The position numbers were made by a program, and so were the translations under genes. The notes under the pieces were generated by a model that made no database searches, was not told the origin of the DNA, and saw only the letters and a list, made by a program, of their open reading frames with translations. A stretch of DNA of 64,000 nucleotides, taken from the NCBI GenBank assembly GCA_009775095.1, contig VSOZ01000019.1:1-64000 (forward strand), given 5' to 3'. This document shows, piece after piece, positions 17,771 through 25,791 of the stretch. The stretch comes from Muribaculum sp. (lineage in GTDB: Bacteria; Bacteroidota; Bacteroidia; Bacteroidales; Muribaculaceae). Position 1 is the first letter of the stretch. Each line of letters begins with the position of its first letter.

Positions 17771-18514
17771 TTATTTATTTTTACGTGGTACACATTGTCC
17801 ATTACACCTTGCCTGAAAAAAGTCACCGCATCCATCGCTTTGCCTACAGCCATTTTCACTGCAATCAAACTCAATGGTCCCCGGGCTCATAATTTGAAGA
17901 ATAAAATTACAGTAATTTTCTGGATTATTACATATACAATCCCCATTGTTTTCATCAGGTATAGACATTTGTTCTATAATGGTTATTCCTTTTGGTAATT
18001 GAATATCTCCATCTTTAGATAACATTTTGTCACCAGAAGCAGTTATTGCGTATAGAGTCCGGTCACTCCAATTAAACTTATCTTTTGCATCTTGCTTCCA
18101 TGTATACATAAAGACATCAAAAGTATCCTCTAATTCTTCATCAATTGCCTTATTCTTAAATTTGTCCGTAAAGATCTTATTATATTTATCAATAAAGTCT
18201 ATTAATGTATCAATATGATCTAATTCTTCAGAACTCCAATCGAGCATTTTTACTTCTTCTAATTTATCATGCCAAAACTTGTGTTTTTGTTCAGAAGTAA
18301 AACCGCGGTAGGTAGCTATTTTCTGATCAATTGTTTTAATTGTTAACCATTGTTGTCTATTTAATTGGTGTACAGTCTTTAAATTGGTTTCGACCCAATG
18401 GTTTATACGTTCATCACAACTGAATAAAGGCTCATTTGTAGAATCACATGATGTAATCAATAAGATTATAAGTAAGATGCTGTATCTTATGTTATAAAAA
18501 TTAATCGGTAACAT
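17771..18514 (-). CDS. Fulvocin-C-like cysteine-rich lipoprotein (putative bacteriocin precursor)
   Basis: 247 residues. An N-terminal lipobox LITSC puts the acylated cysteine at C23. Residues 30-190 are a helical, charged region. The last 57 residues hold eight cysteines: C193, C195, C202, C218, C223, C229, C237, C241. The first three follow the spacing CxCx6C, and a GCG...C.NG pattern comes later; as far as I recall the sequence, both occur in the eight-cysteine Myxococcus bacteriocin fulvocin C, and Bacteroidetes proteins are annotated as fulvocin-C-related. It overlaps the DUF1573 gene by 14 nt. Whether it kills, signals or is structural is unknown; no immunity or dedicated export gene is recognised. 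Confidence 0.65.
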   Translation of the reverse strand: MLPINFYNIRYSILLIILLITSCDSTNEPLFSCDERINHWVETNLKTVHQLNRQQWLTIKTIDQKIATYRGFTSEQKHKFWHDKLEEVKMLDWSSEELDHIDTLIDFIDKYNKIFTDKFKNKAIDEELEDTFDVFMYTWKQDAKDKFNWSDRTLYAITASGDKMLSKDGDIQLPKGITIIEQMSIPDENNGDCICNNPENYCNFILQIMSPGTIEFDCSENGCRQSDGCGDFFQARCNGQCVPRKNK

Positions 18515-18941
18515 TTCCTGAAATTTTAATTAGTTCAACTCTATTATTTGCTGTCGTTTTTAAATAAACTTTTTTCTTAAACTGACCTTCCAACTCCTTG
18601 GTATCAATACTGATTGATAAATAGGCCGTCCCTTTAGGCGGGATTTCGTCCTTTTCAAAATTTGTCTTTACGCATTTACAAGATGTATCAGCTTTAAGGA
18701 TTAATATCGGAGCGGTCCCTGAATTATATAGCCCTATTTTTACTGTTGCTATAGATTTACTGTTTTTATCAATTAGACCAAAGTCAAATTGTTTAGTTCC
18801 AAGTAATAACTGCGATACTTCTTCTGTTGTATCATTAATTGCATAACTATAGGACGCGGCCAAAAGCAATGCAAAAAGTGATATTGTACATCGTTTTAAC
18901 AAAAGATTGAAAAATGTTTTAATGTTAGGTAATATTCTCAT
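18501..18941 (-). CDS. Secreted DUF1573 protein
   Basis: 146 residues. After a signal peptide (hydrophobic region about 17-34, cleavage near SYSYA) comes one DUF1573 immunoglobulin-like domain: FDFGLIDKNSKSIATVKIGLYNSGTAPILI, DTSCKCVK with the paired cysteines, PPKGTAYLSISIDTKE, and a final strand ending SGNVTD. DUF1573 proteins are abundant in the Bacteroidetes periplasm and probably mediate binding. It is the first gene of the operon that continues with the fulvocin-C-like lipoprotein, and it has its own consensus promoter. Confidence 0.85.
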   Translation of the reverse strand: MRILPNIKTFFNLLLKRCTISLFALLLAASYSYAINDTTEEVSQLLLGTKQFDFGLIDKNSKSIATVKIGLYNSGTAPILILKADTSCKCVKTNFEKDEIPPKGTAYLSISIDTKELEGQFKKKVYLKTTANNRVELIKISGNVTD

Positions 18942-18960
18942 GATGTGTAAATAATTTTAG

Positions 18961-18991
18961 CAAAAATAATAAAAAAATGTTATATAACAAA
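18961..18991 (-). promoter_or_regulatory. Promoter of the DUF1573/fulvocin-C-like operon
   Basis: Minus strand: TTTG (18988-18991), 19 bp, TATTTTTG (18961-18968). Both boxes match the Bacteroidetes consensus. The start codon of the DUF1573 gene is 20 nt downstream of the -7 box. Confidence 0.75.
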
Positions 18992-19068
18992 GGAGTTTAA
19001 GTTAATAAATGCTAAATATTGGCGTTTTTGAAAATGGAGTTAACATTATATTGTGGTAATATGCATAG

Positions 19069-20985
19069 TTATATGAAAACTTGTTGTCCATTTAATAAGT
19101 AAAAGCATCTTTCTTCTTTGCCGCGAGTATGGTTATGTAGCCATAAAATAGAATTATTCGGAATATTGTCATAATAAAGAATATTCGAGTTAGCCTTTTG
19201 TTTGCCCAATGATTTCCATCCTTTAGCTCCTGTATGGTAAAATAACTCATAGTTATCTCCAATGTGGATAAAATTGTCATCATTCCGAGGAATAAATAGA
19301 ATACTGTCTAAATATATGTTTTTACCGAAGTCGAATATTAGTTTTTCGCCATTACGATCTGCCATATAAAATGAACTCCAATCATCATCACTGATGAGTT
19401 TTAAATTTTTTCTATGGATTATACCCAACCGGTGATTCGCCCAAATCGTATCAGGGAAAATTTCTTGTCCATTATTATAGAAACGTAATTCACCTAATTC
19501 GATACGTTTATTCTCTTTGGCAGAATATCGTAAATATCTTAATTCTGTGCTTTTTTTGCAATTAATTAATAGCGTATTTGTTGTCATTGGTTTGTCGAAA
19601 TTCTTGAGGGTATCTGTTTTTGTAAAATCTTTAAATTTTGAGATTTCAATGGTGCTTCCAACCATAGTTGAGAGGAATTGAAGATTATTGCGAATAGGAT
19701 ATTTCCTGATTATTTTGGCAGAGACTTTTCGCATATATGAGGGCACGAATCGATGTATCCGATTTTTATCAATTAAAAAAGGATAATCAATAGCAATCAT
19801 TTTTCCTTGATTGTATTGAGTGGGAAAGTATATTACTTCAGGCTCAATATTGTTAAATTGATATGTATATACGTGGGATATATCAATAGGATCGAAAGTA
19901 TTTCCATTAAAGATTGATAAATATATGAATGGATTTTTAAATATACAATGGTTATTTATCAAGATTGAATTATGTCCAAAATATTCATGGGTGACATCTG
20001 CAATATCTTGTCTTTTGAAAAAAGATGGTACATTATTTGTAAAAGTGTAATCTGCTAATTTAGTTTGATTGCTATAGTAATGTCTATATACTTTTCCTTT
20101 TCTACGTGAGCCTGTGGCTCTGTCTCTATTGATGGGATCTTCGGTGTAATTAAATGCAATAGATTTCCGTGGATGACATGTGTCTATTATCGCTGTCCAA
20201 AAATGGCGACTATTGTAACTTGGAGACGATTCATAAAAATCCATGGCAACAGGTATTCCTAATGAGCGTAATACATAAAGGGCTATATCGCAATTTTCTC
20301 TACAATAACCGGCTCTTTGTTTATATAAAAATGAAGCTCCTAAATGTGGAAGTTTAATATCGGTATAATTATCGAACCCCTCTTGCTTTATATAAGTCAT
20401 TATCTTTTCGGCTGCTTCTACAGGATCTTTTCCTTTATATAAAGAATCCAGTATACATGCATATCTATTATAATACAGCGCTCGCCAATCTTCTAACGGT
20501 TCATCGCCAACTCTATATGGTAAGACGTATTCACAAAATTCATCAAAACTATATTTGTTATGCCATGGACGAGACATCCAAACATCTACGGCCAAGTTGA
20601 TATTATTTATTAATAGTGATGCTTTGATTTCTTTTAAATCATATGATTTTGGTAACTTATTATAATTAAAATTGGCATATTTTGTTTTATCACTGTCATT
20701 TAGATGCCATTTATTGTATTTGATTTCTTTAATTTCGTCAAGTTCGGGACTCGTTATAGAAAAATGGCGTGACATGTTTTGTATTAAAAATTTGGCAGCG
20801 TTGTATTTTATAGAATCATCTTTGAAATAGGTTAATACAAATTCAAGTTCGCTCCTGTTTTCATGTGCGTCTTTTAGCACAGAATCGATAGAGTTCTCTG
20901 TTATATCCTTATTCTTGTATTTAAAAAATACGAAAATAAGACTGATCGTTATTATTGTAATAATACATTTTTTGAGGATATTCAT
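19069..20985 (-). CDS. Membrane-anchored transglutaminase-like protein
   Basis: 638 residues. An N-terminal membrane anchor (residues 8-21) lacks a lipobox. A helical region (30-200) leads to a transglutaminase-like core with Cys228 (AGYCRENC), His261 (SRHFW) and Asp268 (IIDT) in the papain-type order, with GIPVAMDFY between them. The C-terminal 180 residues look like beta-sandwich material of the discoidin/F5-8 type (LGELRFYNNGQEI, LIFDFGKNIYLDSILF). It could cleave or cross-link protein at the surface. It lies 127 nt upstream of the DUF1573 operon on the same strand. A -7 box TAAATTTG is at 21039-21046, without a good -33 box. Confidence 0.75.
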   Translation of the reverse strand: MNILKKCIITIITISLIFVFFKYKNKDITENSIDSVLKDAHENRSELEFVLTYFKDDSIKYNAAKFLIQNMSRHFSITSPELDEIKEIKYNKWHLNDSDKTKYANFNYNKLPKSYDLKEIKASLLINNINLAVDVWMSRPWHNKYSFDEFCEYVLPYRVGDEPLEDWRALYYNRYACILDSLYKGKDPVEAAEKIMTYIKQEGFDNYTDIKLPHLGASFLYKQRAGYCRENCDIALYVLRSLGIPVAMDFYESSPSYNSRHFWTAIIDTCHPRKSIAFNYTEDPINRDRATGSRRKGKVYRHYYSNQTKLADYTFTNNVPSFFKRQDIADVTHEYFGHNSILINNHCIFKNPFIYLSIFNGNTFDPIDISHVYTYQFNNIEPEVIYFPTQYNQGKMIAIDYPFLIDKNRIHRFVPSYMRKVSAKIIRKYPIRNNLQFLSTMVGSTIEISKFKDFTKTDTLKNFDKPMTTNTLLINCKKSTELRYLRYSAKENKRIELGELRFYNNGQEIFPDTIWANHRLGIIHRKNLKLISDDDWSSFYMADRNGEKLIFDFGKNIYLDSILFIPRNDDNFIHIGDNYELFYHTGAKGWKSLGKQKANSNILYYDNIPNNSILWLHNHTRGKEERCFYLLNGQQVFI

Positions 20986-21304
20986 TTTAAATTGGATGTT
21001 TGTCCTTTATATATTGTTGATTTTGGTGAATAGATACGCAAATTTACAAGATTAATACAATTCGTCCGATAAAATGTCGGATAATCCTAATGTAAGGAGT
21101 ATTAAAGTATCGATATTGGGTTAAAATGTGTGAATTTGGTGTGATTTTGTTGCTCTAAAATCATTTTTCACTAAAAAAGCATCAAAAAATATCTTAATAT
21201 TGATGTATGAAATAAGGTTTTTTTGTAGTTTTGCACTTGAATTTATGAGCGTTTGGCTCAGACGATTCAACATTAAGTTTTTGTGCAATTAGTTTAGGCG
21301 AATT
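20986..21304. other. AT-rich divergent intergenic region
   Basis: About 320 bp between the transglutaminase-like gene (-) and a small basic-protein gene (+). It holds -7-like boxes on each strand: TAAATTTG at 21039-21046 (minus) and TAGTTTTG at 21226-21233 (plus). The rest is AT-rich, with no further gene seen. Confidence 0.5.
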
Positions 21305-21490
21305 ATGGAAGAAACTGCAAAGAAGCGAGGCGGACGCCGTCCCGGTGCCGGTCGCAAGAAATCGACAGTAAAGCGCTATGGCTTTAATGCTCCCGCAACA
21401 GTGCATGCAGTTCTGGAACAAGTGGACAGTATCACCGATTTTATCTGTGAAGCTGTTCTTAAGCATGGCCAAGACAAGGGCCTTTGCTGA
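21305..21490 (+). CDS. Small basic protein, possible DNA-binding
   Basis: 61 residues. The N-terminal third is strongly basic with the motif RGGRRPGAGRKK, followed by STVKRYGFNAPATVHAVLEQVDSITDFICEAVLK, which could form a strand and two helices as in ribbon-helix-helix proteins (a phage/plasmid-style GRPxAGRKxG opening is common among those). A -7-like TAGTTTTG lies at 21226-21233, about 70 nt upstream, and a strong terminator follows 37 nt after the stop, so it is a stand-alone small gene. DNA binding is inferred from the sequence alone. Confidence 0.6.
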   Translation: MEETAKKRGGRRPGAGRKKSTVKRYGFNAPATVHAVLEQVDSITDFICEAVLKHGQDKGLC

Positions 21491-21526
21491 CATAACCACC
21501 CATTTTAATGCATGCATAGACTAATG

Positions 21527-21560
21527 AAAAGTTGCCCTGCCAATCGGCAGGGCAACTTTT
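21527..21560. terminator. Bidirectional terminator after the small basic gene and the SPFH gene
   Basis: AAAAGTTGCCCTGCC (21527-21541) pairs perfectly with GGCAGGGCAACTTTT (21546-21560) around a 4-nt loop. A- and T-runs on either side suit both convergent genes. Confidence 0.9.
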
Positions 21561-21583
21561 TCGTTATGTAAGTGATATGTTTT

Positions 21584-22459
21584 TTAGTTGCCGGCGTTTA
21601 CTACGGGCTGGGCGGCGTCGTCGGCGCAGAGCACAACCAGAAGGTTGCCCACCATGGCGGCTTTACGTTCGTTGTCGAGTTTCACCACATTCTCTTCATC
21701 AAGGCGGTCAAGGGCAAGCTTCACCATTGTCACTGCACCTTCGACTATCTTCTCACGGGCCGATATAATGGCTGAAGCCTGCTGGCGGCGCAGCATCACG
21801 GCCGCTATTTCGGGCGCGTAGGCCAGATAGTTTATACGGGCTTCCACAACTTCTATGCCTGCCATGGCGAGGCGTTCGTTGAGTTTGCGTTCGAGTTCCT
21901 CGTTGATTTCCTCGCCTCCGGAACGCAGGGTCAGTTCGTCGGCATGGCTCGACTCGTTGTCGTAAGCGTATTTGCCGGCCACTTCACGAAGGGCGGCGTC
22001 GCTCTGAATGGCCACGAACGACTGGTATGAGGTGGAGCCGGAGTCGAGATCAAATACGGCACGGTACGTGTCGTTGATTTTCCATACGAGCACGAGACCT
22101 ATAAGTATTGGGTTGCCGACTTTGTCATTGACTTTTATAGGCTCGACATCAAGATTCCTGATGCGGAGCGATATGCGCTTTTTGGTAAGCAGGGGATTGA
22201 TCCAGTTGAAGCCCACCTTGCGGTATGTGCCGCTGTACTTTCCGAAAAACACCAGTACGCGCGACTCGTTGGGCTCTTGCTTTATATAGCCCGATGAAAG
22301 GAAGACCCATATCACGCCCAGAATGACTGCGAGCACGGTCCATCCGGGATTAGCGGCAAATACACATGCCACGATGACCAATGCAAGCACAAGTTGAAAA
22401 AACAGCATGACAAAACCGTTCATGCTGAAGCCTTTGTAAGGATATTCATTGTTTCCCAT
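21584..22459 (-). CDS. SPFH/Band 7 membrane protein (stomatin-like)
   Basis: 291 residues. Two hydrophobic segments at about 12-35 and 42-58 anchor it, then the SPFH domain begins (SGYIKQEPNESRVLVFFGKYSGTYRKVGFNWINPLL). A coiled region EEINEELERKLNERLAMAGIEVVEARINYLAYAPEIAAVMLRRQQASA is typical of these scaffold proteins, which form oligomeric membrane microdomains. It stands alone. A promoter with CTTG (22530-22533), 21 bp and TACATTTG (22501-22508) lies upstream on the minus strand. Confidence 0.88.
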   Translation of the reverse strand: MGNNEYPYKGFSMNGFVMLFFQLVLALVIVACVFAANPGWTVLAVILGVIWVFLSSGYIKQEPNESRVLVFFGKYSGTYRKVGFNWINPLLTKKRISLRIRNLDVEPIKVNDKVGNPILIGLVLVWKINDTYRAVFDLDSGSTSYQSFVAIQSDAALREVAGKYAYDNESSHADELTLRSGGEEINEELERKLNERLAMAGIEVVEARINYLAYAPEIAAVMLRRQQASAIISAREKIVEGAVTMVKLALDRLDEENVVKLDNERKAAMVGNLLVVLCADDAAQPVVNAGN

Positions 22460-22500
22460 AAAAGTTTGTTGAAAGGTTAATAATATATTAGGTATTTATG

Positions 22501-22533
22501 CAAATGTACAAATTCTTATGAAATTAAACCAAG
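22501..22533 (-). promoter_or_regulatory. Promoter of the SPFH gene
   Basis: Minus strand CTTG (22530-22533), 21-bp spacer, TACATTTG (22501-22508); one mismatch to the TTTG -33 box, full match to TAnnTTTG. Confidence 0.55.
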
Positions 22534-22667
22534 TATTATTTAAATTTATGTACAAAATCTTACAAATTGTTTTAATTGCTGTTTTAAGGATTGATAAAAA
22601 AACTTTTTCAGATTGGTGAATGTTCACAATATTACTATTTTTTGTATATAAAAACCATTATGATTGT

Positions 22668-24173
22668 ATGGATAAGAAAAGACTCACCGCTGAAAACGGG
22701 CGCCCTATCGCCGACAACCAAAATGTACAGACTGCAGGTCGTCCCGGCCCGTTTACAGCCCAAGACCCATGGTATCTTGAAAAAATAGCTCATTTTGACC
22801 GCGAGGTAATACCTGAACGGCGTATGCATGCCAAAGGCTCCGGTGCTTTCGGCACATTCACAGTTACGGATGACATTACTGAATTTACACGCGCTTCAAT
22901 CTTTTCGGAAGTAGGCAAGAAGACTCCGTGTCTTGTCAGGTTTTCGACTGTGGCGGGTGAACGTGGTGCCGCTGATGCTGAACGTGACATACGCGGCTTT
23001 GCAATGAAGTTTTATACCGACCAAGGCAACTGGGATCTTGTCGGCAATAATACTCCTGTGTTTTTCTTGCGCGATCCTCTTAAATTTCCCGATCTGAATC
23101 ATGCGATAAAGCGCGATCCTCGTACCGGCATGCGTAATCCGACAGCTAATTGGGATTTTTGGACTCTGCTTCCTGAAGCGCTTCATCAGATAACAATAAC
23201 GATGTCGCCGCGCGGTATTCCCGCTTCGTTCCGCAATATGCACGGTTTCGGAAGCCACACCTACAGTTTTATCAACAAGGACAATAAACGTACATGGGTT
23301 AAATTTCATTTCCGCACCCTTCAGGGCATAAAGAATCTGACAGACAAGGAGGCGGAAGCCATTATAGCAAAGGATCGCGAGTCGCATCAGCGCGATTTGT
23401 TTGAAGCCATCGAGCGTGGCGATTTTCCTCGCTGGAAGTTGCAGATACAGCTTATGACGGAAGATGAGGCCAAGAAGTACAGCATCAATCCTTTTGACCT
23501 GACAAAGGTATGGTATCATAAGGACTTCCCCTTGCGCGATGTAGGCATACTTGAGCTTAACCGTAATCCCGAGAACTTTTTTGCCGAGATCGAGCAGGCG
23601 GCATTCAATCCGGCCAACATAGTTGACGGTATCGGTTTCTCGCCTGATAAAATGCTTCAGGGACGACTCTTTTCTTATGGTGACGCGCAGCGATATCGTC
23701 TTGGAGTGAATCATAATCTTATCCCGGTCAACCGTCCGAGGTGTCCGTATCATTCATATCATCGCGACGGGCAGATGCGCACTGATGACAATTGCGGAGC
23801 TACGTTGGCATACGAACCTAACAGTTTCGGCGAATGGAAGGACACTCCTTCAATTAAAGAACCTCCGATGGAACTGCATGGCGATATGTATAACTATGAC
23901 GAGCGCCTTTATGATGATGATTACTATACGCAACCGGGTAAATTATGGAGGCTTATGACCGCTGATGACAAAAAGGCTACGTGTCAGGACACAGCCGCTC
24001 AGATGGATGGGGTGCCGTTGTTTATCAAACAGCGCCATGTGCGGGCTTGCTATAATGCCGATAGGGAATATGGGCAGATGCTTGCCGAGGCTCTGGGGAT
24101 AGATTTTGCCGAAGCCCTCGTAGCTGAAGATCCCGCTCATCCGTCATGGGACAAGCGCATGACTCCGGAATAA
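22668..24173 (+). CDS. katA: Monofunctional heme catalase
   Basis: 501 residues from ATG 22668 (MDKKRLTAENGRP), preferred because it begins the conserved catalase N-terminus; an earlier in-frame ATG at 22620 adds 16 unrelated hydrophobic residues. The distal His54 (RRMHAKGSGAFG), Asn127 (LVGNNTP) and proximal heme tyrosine (RLFSYGDAQRYRLG) are present. It breaks down hydrogen peroxide to water and oxygen. A terminator follows. No peroxide regulator gene is adjacent. The small clade 3 length agrees with Bacteroides KatB-type enzymes. Confidence 0.96.
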   Translation: MDKKRLTAENGRPIADNQNVQTAGRPGPFTAQDPWYLEKIAHFDREVIPERRMHAKGSGAFGTFTVTDDITEFTRASIFSEVGKKTPCLVRFSTVAGERGAADAERDIRGFAMKFYTDQGNWDLVGNNTPVFFLRDPLKFPDLNHAIKRDPRTGMRNPTANWDFWTLLPEALHQITITMSPRGIPASFRNMHGFGSHTYSFINKDNKRTWVKFHFRTLQGIKNLTDKEAEAIIAKDRESHQRDLFEAIERGDFPRWKLQIQLMTEDEAKKYSINPFDLTKVWYHKDFPLRDVGILELNRNPENFFAEIEQAAFNPANIVDGIGFSPDKMLQGRLFSYGDAQRYRLGVNHNLIPVNRPRCPYHSYHRDGQMRTDDNCGATLAYEPNSFGEWKDTPSIKEPPMELHGDMYNYDERLYDDDYYTQPGKLWRLMTADDKKATCQDTAAQMDGVPLFIKQRHVRACYNADREYGQMLAEALGIDFAEALVAEDPAHPSWDKRMTPE

Positions 24174-24195
24174 ACATATATATATTAATGATGAT

Positions 24196-24236
24196 GACGG
24201 CCTTGTATATGACATGAGGCCGTCTTTATTTTTTAT
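24196..24236 (+). terminator. Terminator of the catalase gene
   Basis: GACGGCCT (24196-24203) pairs with AGGCCGTC (24217-24224), then a T-rich tail TTTATTTTTTA. Confidence 0.8.
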
Positions 24237-24299
24237 ATTATTGAGGGTAATAACTCTATATATGACCTGAATTGTTGTAAATTTGTATTCCGGAAATAA

Positions 24300-25019
24300 A
24301 TGTTGGCGATGGGTACTAATCGTAATAGAGAATCGGTGTTTCGCTTCAAGCGGTTTGAGGTTAAAAATGAGCTCTCGGCCATGAAAGTGGGCACGGACGG
24401 TGTACTGCTCGGGGCAGTGTGTCCGGTGGATGGCTATGTCAATGCTCTTGATGTAGGTACGGGCACAGGGCTTATCGCACTTATGCTTGCGCAGAGGAGC
24501 CGGTCGTTGCATATTGCTGCTGTGGAGATTGACCCTGATGCGGCGTCGGAGGCCCGGATGAATGTGGCGGCATCGCCGTGGCACGACCGTATAACTGTGG
24601 TTGAAGGCGACTTCTGTACGATGCTGTCGGAAGGCTTTGCCGAGCGTTATGACATAGTAGTAAGCAATCCTCCTTATTTCGCTACGACGCTCAAGTCGCC
24701 CGATGTGTCGCGGGCTATGGCTCGTCATGAGACGGGATTGTCGTACGATACGCTCGTGGCCTCGGCCTCGGATCTGCTTACTCCGCACGGGGTATTGGTG
24801 TTCATATCGCCTGCCGATAGGGAGGATGACATAACCATGTCGGTGGCTCTGCGCGGACTTCACATATCGCGGCTGATAAGTGTGTATACAAAAAGCGGGG
24901 CCAAGGCACCTTCGCGGCTTATCTGGATTATCTCCATGCATTCAGGCGTGATGTGTCGCGAAGCCGTTTATATCGGCTCTCCGGAATACTGTGAACTGAC
25001 TTCCGATTTTTATCTGTAG
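24300..25019 (+). CDS. trmN6: tRNA1(Val) (adenine-37-N6)-methyltransferase-like protein
   Basis: 239 residues, class I SAM-dependent methyltransferase. VFRFKRFEVKNELSAMKVGTDGVLLGA is the substrate-side N-terminus of the YfiC/TrmN6 family, ALDVGTGTGLIALMLAQR is the SAM loop, and VVSNPPYF the NPPY catalytic motif for exocyclic N6 adenine methylation. A second ATG at 24309 (MGTNRNRE) could be the start. A -7 box TAAATTTG at 24278-24285 is close to the first ATG. It stands alone between catalase and HdeD. Confidence 0.85.
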   Translation: MLAMGTNRNRESVFRFKRFEVKNELSAMKVGTDGVLLGAVCPVDGYVNALDVGTGTGLIALMLAQRSRSLHIAAVEIDPDAASEARMNVAASPWHDRITVVEGDFCTMLSEGFAERYDIVVSNPPYFATTLKSPDVSRAMARHETGLSYDTLVASASDLLTPHGVLVFISPADREDDITMSVALRGLHISRLISVYTKSGAKAPSRLIWIISMHSGVMCREAVYIGSPEYCELTSDFYL

Positions 25020-25121
25020 AGTAGGTTTGGTCAGTATAATTTGTGAGAATTTTAGAAACTTTCAACAAATTAACGGTTCGGGTGTTTTATTATTAAAACA
25101 TCAACTAAATTTATTAAAGTT

Positions 25122-25691
25122 ATGAGTCTCACGAAATTTAACTTTTTAGGCTACTCCAAGAGCTGGTGGCTCGTTTTGTTGGCCGGTATTGTAATGGTAA
25201 TATGCGGTTTCGCTTATTGGTTCTGGCCGAGTGCCGGTTTTGCCATCGCATCGCAGATCTTCGGCTGGGTTCTTATCCTTGTCGGCATTGTACAGCTTAT
25301 CGTGGCAGCGGGTCCGCGCTATCCCAAGGGATGGGGATGGTGGATTGCCGGCGGCATGATAGACATGTTTATAGGCTTCCTGATGGTAAGAAGTATTATG
25401 TTATCAGAAATGGTATTCCCGTATTTCCTTGCCTTGATATTCCTTTACTGGGGCATCACGATGATAATCAGCTCGGTAAACGGGCACAAGGGTAAATACT
25501 GGTGGTTGTATCTCGTCAACGGCATCCTGCTGATGCTTATCGGCTTCTTCTTCATAGAGGCCGGATGGGTACAGAATATGATGATGGTCAGCTTCCTTAC
25601 CTCGCTTGCATTTATCTACTGGGGCTTCTCGATATGCATGGTGGCTTATGACATCAAACCTGCAGCCGACAACGGCGGCCTTGAGAAGTAA
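25122..25691 (+). CDS. HdeD/DUF308 family membrane protein
   Basis: 189 residues, six hydrophobic segments in two repeats of three, with the DUF308 hallmark patterns W...L.AGIVMVICGFAYWFWP, FGWVLILVGIVQLI and LVNGILLMLIGFFF. Members are linked to acid resistance in enterobacteria; the role in Bacteroidetes is not known. It has a strong terminator. It stands alone. Confidence 0.85.
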   Translation: MSLTKFNFLGYSKSWWLVLLAGIVMVICGFAYWFWPSAGFAIASQIFGWVLILVGIVQLIVAAGPRYPKGWGWWIAGGMIDMFIGFLMVRSIMLSEMVFPYFLALIFLYWGITMIISSVNGHKGKYWWLYLVNGILLMLIGFFFIEAGWVQNMMMVSFLTSLAFIYWGFSICMVAYDIKPAADNGGLEK

Positions 25692-25717
25692 AGCCCATTG
25701 TAATACGGACATAACAA

Positions 25718-25757
25718 GACGGTATCGCCGACGTAGGCGATACCGTCCTTGCTTTTT
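25718..25757 (+). terminator. Terminator after the HdeD gene
   Basis: GACGGTATCGCC (25718-25729) pairs perfectly with GGCGATACCGTC (25736-25747), followed by CTTGCTTTTT. Confidence 0.85.
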
Positions 25758-25765
25758 GTAATGAC

Positions 25766-25791
25766 GCATCCCATTGGGATGCGGATGAATG
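25766..25791. repeat. Short hairpin repeat, copy 1
   Basis: GCATCCCATTGGGATGC is a hairpin followed by GGATGAATG. A near copy in the same orientation lies at 27814-27838; the two bracket the CsgG-like pair and its leader. Confidence 0.4.

Noticed and set aside
22620..22667. Upstream extension of the catalase frame
   Set aside because: It adds a short hydrophobic stretch unlike catalase N-termini; MDKKRL is the natural start.
22896..23753. 285-codon minus-strand frame inside the catalase gene
   Set aside because: Long but antisense to a certain gene; composition follows the catalase codons.
24144..24941. 265-codon minus-strand frame over the methyltransferase
   Set aside because: Antisense shadow, crosses the catalase terminator.
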